Made by a program: the position numbers and the translations under genes. From NCBI GenBank assembly GCA_902493125.1, contig CABUOF010000042.1, positions 1 to 19,129 on the forward strand: a DNA stretch of 19,129 nt. The letters run 5' to 3'. Shown here piece after piece: positions 8,701 to 14,895 of this stretch. The notes below the pieces were generated by a model. The model saw nothing but the letters and a program-made list of their open reading frames with translations. It did not search any database and was not told where the DNA came from. Within the stretch, counting starts at the first letter, position 1; each line of letters begins with the position of its first letter. This DNA comes from an uncultured Collinsella sp. (lineage in GTDB: Bacteria; Actinomycetota; Coriobacteriia; Coriobacteriales; Coriobacteriaceae).

Positions 8701-10146
8701 GAGCTCGGCGCGCCCGAGAATATCAACGGCAAAATGGTGGTGCCCGTTGCATACGAGACCGCAGGAGGTTGTGGCTGTGCATCGTACGCCGTGATCGGCC
8801 AGTCCATTGCGGGCTGGGGCGTTATGTCGCCAGATGCCACAGTACCCCACGCGGTGCCGTGGCCGCAGCACACGGGCTTTTTGGCTACCGTCAACGAGCA
8901 ACTGCAGCATATTACTTGGACGCGAGGCGCATCGGTATTTGCAACGCAGCCCGTGGGTGCCGCAGGCTGCGGCCCGGCATCGTTCAGCGTAAGCAACAAC
9001 GGCAGGTGCGTGCTCTATGTAGAGAACACCGATGGCAAGGTGGGACAAACCTACGACGAAGAAGGCAACCCGGTAGCAGTGATGGGCAAGCACTTCCGCA
9101 TCTTCGCCAGCACCTTGGCAGGCGATCTGTTCACGGAGCCGTTCGTGATGTGCGAGCTGGACCATCCCGTCGATCAGATAACGACATTTTTGACGTCGGG
9201 GAGCATGCTCTCCGCGCTCGCCACGCACATTGTGAGCGCGGAGAAGAGCGAGGCAGAACTACACGGCATCGAAGTGCCCTTGGTGGCGTGTGCCACTCCG
9301 ACGGGCGCAGTCGCTACCTCGGGCGCGGTGGTGCCCGGAGCAGCAGGCGAATCCTTCATGGTCACGGTGCGAAACGACGGCAACACCTTGCTGACCGCCG
9401 GCACGATCGATCTGTACCGAGAGGGCTCCAGTCAGCCGTTCTCCAGCGCATCCATCGGGTTCGGAGTGAACGCACGCATGGCATCGATCTACGATCCAGA
9501 GCTTGCCGAGGACGCTTCGGCCAACGACATGACACACGTGAAGTACACGCTCGAGACGCTGGGCGCACATTTTGCAACGCACCCGCTGGTAGCCGACAGT
9601 GGCAACGCCGTGCTGGCACCGGGTTGCACGGCACAGTTCCGCATGAGCTTCGCCATCCCCGAGAGTTGGAGCGACGAGGTGGGCAAACGCGTAACGCTAT
9701 ATGCGAAGGCGCGTAAGCTGGTGGCGCTCGATCCCGTAACGCTCGAGGAAATTCGACCGGGCGCAAACTCGGCGCTGGGTGCCGTACTGCACGAGCTTCA
9801 TGTGCCCGACGCGGCATGCGAACGCTCAGAAGTTCAGGTCGGCGTATGCGACAACGCGGATACGACGGGGCTTCACGATGCACCGATGACGGCGGACGGC
9901 AGTGGCGGCTCCGGCGGAAGCAGCTCCGGTAGCGGCAGTGGCTCTGGCAGCGGCAAGGATCACGGCAATAACAAGCGCCTCGGAAAAGCGGGCGCGCTTG
10001 CGGGCACGGGCGATGTCAACGCTCCCCTTACGGCAGCCGCAGCAGCACTCGCCGCAGCAGGCGCCGGCCTCGTCGCCTACAGCGCCCGCCGCACGGCGCT
10101 CGAAACCGACACCGCCGATGAGGTCAATTCTGATAAGCCTCACTAG
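5794..10146 (+). CDS. Large Tat-exported surface protein with LAGTG sortase-type anchor
   Basis: A 1450-aa exported protein of unknown function. The start is the ATG at 5794 with GGGAG 6 bases upstream; the frame is open 32 codons further but without a ribosome site. The N-terminus MLDRRSLLVAGASSLASVML is a twin-arginine signal (RRSLL), with cleavage likely after AHA (39-41). Residues about 48-155 resemble a carboxypeptidase-regulatory/Cna-B-like beta domain (MFGVVVVDVANKNTPITGAQVTL, AATTDDEGTAIFEV). The long middle has beta-rich stretches that look like propeller blades, not firmly assigned. A CARDB-like domain lies at about 1180-1310 (FMVTVRNDGNTLLTAG). The end has a Gly/Ser-rich linker, LAGTG (1402-1406), an alanine-rich membrane segment and RR, followed by an unusually long acidic tail. 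Probably cell-wall anchored by sortase; a large structural or binding surface protein controlled by the neighbouring LuxR-type regulator (inference). Confidence 0.85.
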   Translation: MLDRRSLLVAGASSLASVMLPRVPGSANAFILPFAPTEAHADEKDPFRVLVLSRTMFGVVVVDVANKNTPITGAQVTLTSRYAAGKQLAATTDDEGTAIFEVAPLSEGYVDEATLLDAYDFNGGISISMAGYRDVEIPLARIQGGTAITAPTRPLSDGEPYFRQLTFDDWDIQYADATFMALPKDDTANEQPDTHAFTVQAHLPQGGQASLHINKVMPATSSSPETVTQIGQVKASASGTNNLATFTLEDKFLDAASNLLEEGCKLRFVLDYQGKTYTLSSPMAVVTAPAAKAESGSTTIVPTTMDQEITPFDFPAAFPGIGGNKFTCWMPTFPILFDFSFAGYVLFGGGYKPASYMNDSGNPDPEYWKKSPRESGAKQANRYLDEMEGKWNQYKRMSAGSGTDPRNTKLLRHHCTPLFTMDIATQLYGSLAYDWVGKTWGNNNDPAYGNIKALFQVRTDLNWTEQFTLGPVPFFLNVNPWVLAKLALAVGAHTHGSGTAFFKNISLDYSNTSGSFTIQIGLAVTFGAGVAGVASSAVRGAASLTLFIGYEKANGHQLPRLRVGADVDVDVILQFVMFKWTTKAWSGSWPTLIDSWNMSVNNGDQYVLQRSELALGGDTPYTLDARFGMPGNIEAGGVPQFIASATIVTNAELLARAEVKATARNVALTVRDWDRSVTRIELEANAESDDTGQIEHFVHALIENDENAAPMYEYTYIGQATNTVADPNADSAGVSEDERGGIKPSSDNVLFAGVLSEAHMKLAMIAGVECLFRIASVRYGDNGRSRLVVHTKANGTWSAPTPVDFPLGFGEGDVERDSIYDYDFDVVEYTDGRGNQDAYVLLVSGERPAGDDTLFDMASTAGILSVVRLRISSDGVRVVSHTSWRSISRGRLQEDGYHCLQCPRITVGKTLVNGRLSGAYLHRRGTTAEKALGSEAEVALECFTLWSDVSGDSLTFRQVLRFPQAPSSIELGAPENINGKMVVPVAYETAGGCGCASYAVIGQSIAGWGVMSPDATVPHAVPWPQHTGFLATVNEQLQHITWTRGASVFATQPVGAAGCGPASFSVSNNGRCVLYVENTDGKVGQTYDEEGNPVAVMGKHFRIFASTLAGDLFTEPFVMCELDHPVDQITTFLTSGSMLSALATHIVSAEKSEAELHGIEVPLVACATPTGAVATSGAVVPGAAGESFMVTVRNDGNTLLTAGTIDLYREGSSQPFSSASIGFGVNARMASIYDPELAEDASANDMTHVKYTLETLGAHFATHPLVADSGNAVLAPGCTAQFRMSFAIPESWSDEVGKRVTLYAKARKLVALDPVTLEEIRPGANSALGAVLHELHVPDAACERSEVQVGVCDNADTTGLHDAPMTADGSGGSGGSSSGSGSGSGSGKDHGNNKRLGKAGALAGTGDVNAPLTAAAAALAAAGAGLVAYSARRTALETDTADEVNSDKPH

Positions 10147-10194
10147 CTCTCAGTTACCTTTGTGAGAGGCGCCGACTCGGCTCATCGAACATCA

Positions 10195-10230
10195 AATGGG
10201 CTGGTTCTGGATACCCAGAGCCAGCCCATT
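10195..10230. terminator. Bidirectional terminator hairpin between convergent genes
   Basis: A 16-bp stem: AATGGGCTGGTTCTGG (10195-10210), loop ATAC, then CCAGAGCCAGCCCATT (10215-10230), with one G-U position. It lies 48 bases after the surface-protein stop and 5 bases beyond the stop of the opposing membrane-protein gene. No clear U-tract on either strand. Confidence 0.65.
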
Positions 10231-10235
10231 ACGCA

Positions 10236-10820
10236 TTAGATGTCGTCAGAGGAGTCGAGTTCTGCCTCGAGCTTGGCACGGCGTCTTTTCGCCGTGAAAA
10301 ACGTTGCGCACAGGCCAGCAAACGTGGCCGCGAAAATCGTCGCACCGCAGAACACGCCCGTGGCCAGGTTCGCCAACCAAAAGACGCTTTCGAGCGGTAC
10401 GACCTGCGCCTCAGCGATACAGCGCATTGCGGCAATAACAAGCGCGAACGCGGTGCCGCTAAGACCGCTGAGAAGCAGGAAATATCCAACAGGAAGATGC
10501 TCGGTTTGCCCAAAACGATTGGTATCGACATAGCCCTTCCGCGTTTGCAGTCCTGCGCAAATCAACATCACGAGAACGAGCCACAAATACATGGCCGCCT
10601 CGAACGGCGTTGCAAAGCCATGCGGCATTTCACTGGCGTCGCTGTGAACCCACGCAACCTGTCGAGCTATAAACTGGTAGAAAAAGATCATCAACATGCC
10701 AAACGAAAGCAGCACGAAACCAATCTTGTAGATCTTCGCGTTCTCAGCCTCCAGGCGCTCATCCTTTGGGCCGGCATATTCACGCCACTTTTGCACGAGT
10801 TTTAAATCTTCAAATTTCAT
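10236..10820 (-). CDS. Four-helix membrane protein of unknown function
   Basis: A 194-aa membrane protein with about four hydrophobic segments: about 33-53, 79-93, 112-131 and 147-173. A charged N-terminus (MKFEDLKLVQKWREY, DERLEAENAKIYKI) and a basic then acidic C-terminus (KRRRAKLEAELDSSDDI) flank them. It resembles the small membrane proteins encoded next to XRE repressors in Firmicutes and Actinobacteria (possibly DUF6773), but I cannot name it firmly. AGGAG lies 6 bases before the ATG at 10820 and overlaps the stop of the upstream regulator gene, so the two are translated together and the regulator probably controls this protein. Confidence 0.8.
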   Translation of the reverse strand: MKFEDLKLVQKWREYAGPKDERLEAENAKIYKIGFVLLSFGMLMIFFYQFIARQVAWVHSDASEMPHGFATPFEAAMYLWLVLVMLICAGLQTRKGYVDTNRFGQTEHLPVGYFLLLSGLSGTAFALVIAAMRCIAEAQVVPLESVFWLANLATGVFCGATIFAATFAGLCATFFTAKRRRAKLEAELDSSDDI

Positions 10821-10829
10821 AGCGAACTC

Positions 10830-11060
10830 CTAAAGAGCGTCAGGGTCGACGTCGCTCTCGTCTTCCCAAAACAAGTCGTTCAACGTAACGCGTAGCGCTT
10901 TACAGATTGCCACGCACAAATTGAGCGTGGGGTTGTAGCCGCCCGCCTCGATCAGGCCGATGGTCTGGCGCGTAACGCCCACGGCCTCGGCCAAGTCAGC
11001 TTGCGAAAGGCCAACCGCCGCGCGCGCCGCCTTCATGCGTAGGTTCTTTTTGCCCGGCAT
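10830..11060 (-). CDS. XRE-family helix-turn-helix regulator
   Basis: A 76-aa Cro/CI-type DNA-binding protein consisting of little more than its helix-turn-helix (about 6-62): LRMKAARAAVGLSQADLAEAVGV, TRQTIGLIEAGGYNP, TLNLCVAICKALRVTLNDLFW. The DLFW ending plus an acidic tail is typical of the short YozG/XRE-type regulators. The start is the ATG at 11060 with AAAGGAA 5 bases upstream; the in-frame ATG at 11120 overlaps the promoter and is rejected. First gene of a two-gene unit with the membrane protein, nine bases apart. It is probably autoregulatory through the dyad around its promoter (inference). Confidence 0.92.
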   Translation of the reverse strand: MPGKKNLRMKAARAAVGLSQADLAEAVGVTRQTIGLIEAGGYNPTLNLCVAICKALRVTLNDLFWEDESDVDPDAL

Positions 11061-11081
11061 GGAGTTCCTTTCGTGGTAATG

Positions 11082-11148
11082 GACAGATATCCGTTGCAAC
11101 ATGGCAGAAATATATTGCATCTATCAGAAGATGTCAACTATATCTGTC
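11082..11148 (-). promoter_or_regulatory. Promoter and dyad operator of the XRE/membrane-protein operon
   Basis: On the minus strand a perfect TTGACA (11137-11132) is followed after 17 bases by TATATT (11114-11109). Flanking it are inverted 9-mers, GACAGATAT (11082-11090) and ATATCTGTC (11140-11148), one upstream touching the -35 and one about 20 bases downstream of the transcription start. This layout suits repression by the encoded XRE protein, possibly by looping or cooperative binding (inference). Confidence 0.7.
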
Positions 11149-11210
11149 ATTATGGAAACCATGTTCGTCATCGCCATGCGGACATTACAACTTCGGTTCA
11201 CTATTCAAAC

Positions 11211-11247
11211 TTACTCGGACAGAACCGACTCGGTTTTGTCCGAGTAA
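11211..11247. repeat. 37-bp near-perfect palindrome upstream of the ATPase gene
   Basis: Arms of 18 bases around a single central C (11229): TTACTCGGACAGAACCGA on the left (11211-11228), with only the pair 11222/11236 mismatched (G opposite T). No gene or typical terminator is here; the right arm is repeated just ahead of the ATPase start, so an operator role is likely. Confidence 0.9.
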
Positions 11248-11273
11248 ACTCGAGCATAAACTGATTCATGCGA

Positions 11274-11279
11274 TACAAT
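11274..11279 (+). promoter_or_regulatory. Candidate -10 element of the ATPase gene
   Basis: TACAAT at 11274-11279, 37 bases before the GTG start. No recognisable -35 at the right distance. The predicted transcription start falls at the edge of the second repeat element (11282-11299), as expected for repression by a bound protein. Confidence 0.4.
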
Positions 11280-11316
11280 TAACTCGGACAAAACCGAGTC
11301 GGAAGGAACCGAGTAA
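11279..11316. repeat. Second, degenerate copy of the palindrome, overlapping the ATPase ribosome site
   Basis: ACTCGGACAAAACCGAGT (11282-11299) is the exact reverse complement of 11228-11245 in the palindrome upstream. It is followed by CCGAGTAA (11309-11316), which pairs with TTACTCGG-like sequence at 11279-11287. The ribosome-binding AAGGA (11303-11307) lies within the element, so binding or folding here could affect transcription and translation. Confidence 0.85.
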
Positions 11317-12699
11317 GTGGAATTCATTGGCAGGGAGCGTGAACTCGCCCGTATTAAGAAAACGCTCAAAGCACCTGAGCAGCGCAATGTTCTCATTTAC
11401 GGCAGGCGTCGCGTCGGAAAAAGTGAGCTCATCAAGCAGGCGCTAACCGATTTGTCGGACGTCGCAACGGTCTATTACGAGTGCCGCCAAACCTCCGAGG
11501 CAGACAACCTCGAGAGTCTGTCCGCCCTTGTTGCTGAAACGCTGAGCTTTCCTCCGCTCGCCTTCACAGGCATCCGCGAGCTCATCGAATTTCTGTTTGC
11601 CCAAGCCAAAGACAAGAACATTACCCTCGTTCTCGACGAATACCCCTACTTGAGAGATGCGGTTAAGGGCTTAGACAGCATTCTTCAGACCTCAATCGAC
11701 GCTCACAGGGAAGACTCACGTTTAAACATTGTCCTGTGCGGCTCCTACGTTGAGATTATGAAATCCCTCATCGAGCATGAAAGCCCCCTCTACGGGCGAA
11801 TTGATCTCGCGCTTGAGCTTAAGCCCATGGATTACTTTGACGCTGCGAAGTTCTATCCCGCGTTCTCGCCCGAGGACAAGGTGCGGCTCTATAGCGTTTT
11901 TGGCGGCATCCCCTTTTACAATCGCCTCATCGATCAATCCCAAAGCGTACGCGACAACATCATCGAGCTCGTCACGGAACCTGGCGCCCGCTTAGAAAGC
12001 GAGGTGCCGTCCTATCTCAACGCCGAGATCTCGAAGATGACCAACGCCAACGAAGTTTTCGGGGCTCTCGCACAAGGTTACTCCCGTTGGGGGGACGTGC
12101 TGGCACAGTCGCACGTCTCGAGCGGTCCGGCCATGGCAGACGTGCTCGACAAGCTCATGTCACTCGAAATCGTCCAAAAGCGTGCACCCATCAACGACCC
12201 TACGAACAAGCGTAAGTCCGGCTACTTCGTAGTGGATCCGCTTTCGCTCTTTTACTATCGCTATGTTTTCCGCAATGCCTCGGCGCGTCAGCTGCTCGAC
12301 CCGGAAGTCTTCTATGATCGTCACGTCTCCCAAGACTTCGAGGAAAACTACGTTCCTCATATGTTCGAGGAGGTCTGCCGTCAATACCTCGTGCGGCAGA
12401 ACAGGACCGGCAAGATCGAACCGGCTTTCGACGCCATAGGCAAGTACTGGTACGACGATCCCGCAAACAAGACGAGCGGCGAGTTCGATGTGGTAACGCA
12501 AGACCCCGAGGGTTACGCATTCTACGAAGCAAAGTTCCGCAAATCCCCCGTCACGCAAAAAATGGTCGACGAGGAAATCATCCAAGTCGAGGCAACGGGG
12601 CTCAAGTGCCATCGCTATGGATTCTTCTCCCGTTCGGGCTTCGAAGCTGGCGAAAGCGATCGAACCGTCTTCATCGACCTACCGCAGATGTTTGGATAG
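11317..12699 (+). CDS. AAA-type ATPase with DUF234/PD-(D/E)XK-like C-terminus
   Basis: A 460-aa ATPase of the archaeal-type group (AAA/ATPase_2 plus DUF234). It starts MEFIGREREL from GTG at 11317, with AAGGA 9 bases upstream. Walker A is GRRRVGKS (29-36), Walker B LVLDE (104-108), and a sensor-like NIVLCGSYVEIM follows at about 138-149. After a winged-helix-like middle (FGALAQGYSRWGDVLAQ, LMSLEIVQKR, YFVVDPLSLFYYRYVFRN) the C-terminus has GEFDVV (388-393) and FYEAKFR (402-408): Asp391, Glu404 and Lys406 fit the D...ExK pattern of a PD-(D/E)XK nuclease fold. Function unknown; members have been discussed as defence- or mobile-element-linked ATPases. It is a single gene with its own palindromic control region, and neighbours in other orientation are unrelated. 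Confidence 0.88.
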   Translation: MEFIGRERELARIKKTLKAPEQRNVLIYGRRRVGKSELIKQALTDLSDVATVYYECRQTSEADNLESLSALVAETLSFPPLAFTGIRELIEFLFAQAKDKNITLVLDEYPYLRDAVKGLDSILQTSIDAHREDSRLNIVLCGSYVEIMKSLIEHESPLYGRIDLALELKPMDYFDAAKFYPAFSPEDKVRLYSVFGGIPFYNRLIDQSQSVRDNIIELVTEPGARLESEVPSYLNAEISKMTNANEVFGALAQGYSRWGDVLAQSHVSSGPAMADVLDKLMSLEIVQKRAPINDPTNKRKSGYFVVDPLSLFYYRYVFRNASARQLLDPEVFYDRHVSQDFEENYVPHMFEEVCRQYLVRQNRTGKIEPAFDAIGKYWYDDPANKTSGEFDVVTQDPEGYAFYEAKFRKSPVTQKMVDEEIIQVEATGLKCHRYGFFSRSGFEAGESDRTVFIDLPQMFG

Positions 12700-12736
12700 G
12701 ACAGGCCCCTCCCGCATTCCAAGCATTCATTATCTA

Positions 12737-12754
12737 ATCGAACGATTGTTCGAT
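12737..12754. promoter_or_regulatory. LexA/SOS-box-like palindrome upstream of the topoisomerase operon
   Basis: ATCGAACGATTGTTCGAT: 7-bp perfect arms with a 4-base centre, containing CGAAC-N4-GTTCG, the core of the LexA (DinR) box of Gram-positive bacteria and Actinobacteria. It ends 14 bases upstream of the candidate -35 and about 100 bases before the first topoisomerase gene. The match is seen; LexA binding is inferred. Confidence 0.65.
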
Positions 12755-12768
12755 GGATTTCGTGTTGG

Positions 12769-12797
12769 TTGGAATCGCCCACGGGCTGGGCTATGCT
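12769..12797 (+). promoter_or_regulatory. Candidate promoter of the topoisomerase operon
   Basis: TTGGAA (12769-12774), 17-base spacer, TATGCT (12792-12797), each 4 of 6 matches. A second possible -35, TTGACT (12801-12806), has only a poor -10 (TACACA, 16 bases later). The leader would be about 50 bases. Confidence 0.4.
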
Positions 12798-12852
12798 ACC
12801 TTGACTATCTATACGACTTAAATACACAAGAGGAAGTACCAAGAGAGCGAGC

Positions 12853-14850
12853 ATGGCAAAAAACACCGCAAACTATGGTAACGACAGTATTCGTCAGCTC
12901 AAGGACGAGGAGCGCGTACGCCTGCGCCCCGCCGTCATCTTTGGCTCGGACGGACTCGATGGCTGCGCGCATGCCGCCTTCGAGATCCTGTCCAACGCCG
13001 TTGACGAGGCACGCCAGGGCTACGGCAAGCTCATCACCCTTACCGCCTTTCGCGATGGCTCTATCCAGGTAGAGGACAATGGCCGTGGCTGCCCGCTCGA
13101 CTGGAACCCTTCCGAGAAGCGCTTTAACTGGGAGCTCGTCTTCTGCGAGCTCTACGCCGGTGGCAAGTATAACAACAACCAGGGCGGCGACTACGACTTC
13201 TCGCTCGGCACCAACGGCCTGGGCTCCTGCGCGACCCAGTACGCTTCCGAGTACATGGACGTCACCGTCTGGCGTGACGGTAACAAGTACTCCCTGCACT
13301 TTAAAAAAGGCAAGGTCGTCGGTGCCAAAAAGAAGGCACTCGAGATTGAGCCCAGCGACGAGAACCGCACCGGCACCACCATCAAGTGGCGCCCCGATCT
13401 TGAGGTCTTTACCTCGATTAGCATTCCCCACGATTGGTATCGCGAAACCATGCGCCGTCAGGCCGTGGTCAACGCTAACGTGACCTTCCGCCTGCGTATC
13501 GAGGGCGACGATGGCGAGTTTTCCGAAGAGGATTTTTGCTATCCCAAGGGCATCGAGGACTACGTGCTCGAGAAGGTCGGTACCGACTACCTTACCGAGC
13601 CCTTCTTTATCGAGGCCGACCGTCGCGGTCGCGATCGCGAGGACCTGCCCGATTACAACGTAAAAATCACCGCGTGCATGTGCTTCTCGCGCACCTTCAT
13701 GATGCAGGAGTACTACCACAACTCATCGTGGCTCGAGAACGGCGGCTCGCCCGAGAAGGCTGCCCGCAGCGCTCTGACCAGCGCCATCGATGCCTACATC
13801 AAGCAACAGGGCAAGTACAACAAAAACGAGAGCGGCATTAAGTGGCAGGACGTCCAGGACTGCCTGGTACTGGTGACCAACTGCTTCTCCACCCAGACGT
13901 CCTACGAGAACCAGACCAAAAAGGCCATCAACAACCGCTTTATCCAGCAGGCTATGACGGCTTTCTTTAAGGAGCGTCTCTCGACCTACTTGATCGAGAA
14001 CAAGGACGCCGCCAACAAGATCATGGAGCAGGTGCTCATCAACAAGCGCTCGCGCGAGAATGCCGAGAAGACGCGCCAGAGCATCAAGACCAACCTGCAG
14101 CAAAAGACCGACATGGCCAACCGCGTGCAGAAGTTCATCGACTGCCGCTCCAAGGACAAGAGCCGTCGCGAGATTTACATCGTAGAGGGCGACTCGGCAG
14201 CAGGCGCCATTCGCACCTCGCGCGATGCCGAGTTCCAGGGCGTTATGCCCGTCCGCGGTAAGATCCTCAACTGCCTGAAGGAGGACTACCCGCGCATCTT
14301 TAAGTCCGACATCATCATGGACCTCATGCGCGTGCTGGGCTGCGGCGTGGAGATCAAAGACAAGCGCATCAAGAACCTCGGCGCCTTCGACCTGGACAAC
14401 CTCAACTGGAACAAGGTCATCATCTGTACGGACGCCGACGTCGACGGTTACCACATCCGCACGCTCGTGCTCACCATGCTCTACCGCCTGGTGCCCACAC
14501 TTATCGACGAGGGCTACGTCTATATCGCCGAGTCGCCGCTCTACGAGATCAACTGCAAAGAAAAGACCTACTTTGCCTACACCGAGCTCGAGAAGAACGG
14601 CATCCTTAAGGAGATCGGCGACCAAAAGTGCTCCATCAACCGCTCCAAGGGTCTTGGTGAGAACGATCCGGACATGATGTGGCTCACCACCATGAACCCC
14701 GAGACGCGTCGTCTGATCAAGGTGGAGCCCGAGGACGTCACCAAGATGGAGACCATGTTCAACCTTTTGCTGGGCAACGACGAGGCAGGCCGCAAGCGCC
14801 ATATCTCCGAGCACGGCAAGGAATACCTGGACCAGCTGGACCTGCAGTAG
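12853..14850 (+). CDS. Divergent GyrB/ParE-like type II topoisomerase ATPase subunit
   Basis: The ATP-hydrolysing, Toprim-containing subunit of a type IIA topoisomerase, 665 aa. The GHKL ATPase has EILSNAVDEA (Glu44, Asn48, Asp51), DNGRG (75-79) and the lid GTNGLGS (119-125), where usual proteins have GGLHGVGAS. The transducer carries the QTK loop (354-356, in ENQTKKAINN). The Toprim domain has EGDSAAG (445-451), MPVRGKILN, DADVDG (527-532) and RSKGLGE. All metal- and ATP-binding residues are kept, but wording is far from housekeeping GyrB, for example SAAGAIRTSRDAEFQGVM for SAGGSAKQGRDREFQAIL. This suggests a second, specialised topoisomerase beside the essential gyrase. Ribosome site is weak (AAGAGAG). 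It is followed after 45 bases by its partner subunit. Probably annotated elsewhere as toprim-domain protein or DNA gyrase subunit B. Confidence 0.93.
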   Translation: MAKNTANYGNDSIRQLKDEERVRLRPAVIFGSDGLDGCAHAAFEILSNAVDEARQGYGKLITLTAFRDGSIQVEDNGRGCPLDWNPSEKRFNWELVFCELYAGGKYNNNQGGDYDFSLGTNGLGSCATQYASEYMDVTVWRDGNKYSLHFKKGKVVGAKKKALEIEPSDENRTGTTIKWRPDLEVFTSISIPHDWYRETMRRQAVVNANVTFRLRIEGDDGEFSEEDFCYPKGIEDYVLEKVGTDYLTEPFFIEADRRGRDREDLPDYNVKITACMCFSRTFMMQEYYHNSSWLENGGSPEKAARSALTSAIDAYIKQQGKYNKNESGIKWQDVQDCLVLVTNCFSTQTSYENQTKKAINNRFIQQAMTAFFKERLSTYLIENKDAANKIMEQVLINKRSRENAEKTRQSIKTNLQQKTDMANRVQKFIDCRSKDKSRREIYIVEGDSAAGAIRTSRDAEFQGVMPVRGKILNCLKEDYPRIFKSDIIMDLMRVLGCGVEIKDKRIKNLGAFDLDNLNWNKVIICTDADVDGYHIRTLVLTMLYRLVPTLIDEGYVYIAESPLYEINCKEKTYFAYTELEKNGILKEIGDQKCSINRSKGLGENDPDMMWLTTMNPETRRLIKVEPEDVTKMETMFNLLLGNDEAGRKRHISEHGKEYLDQLDLQ

Positions 14851-14895
14851 CAGCAAATCGATAACGACGGCCCATAAGAAGTTCAAGAGGAAATC

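Noticed and set aside
7321..9228. 635-codon open frame antisense to the surface-protein gene
   Set aside because: It lies wholly against a well-supported gene, is rich in Arg, His and Ala, and has no domain wording; high G+C keeps opposing frames open.
8100..9716. 538-codon frame on the same strand as the surface-protein gene
   Set aside because: Arg-rich +1 shadow inside the large gene, no ribosome site or domain.
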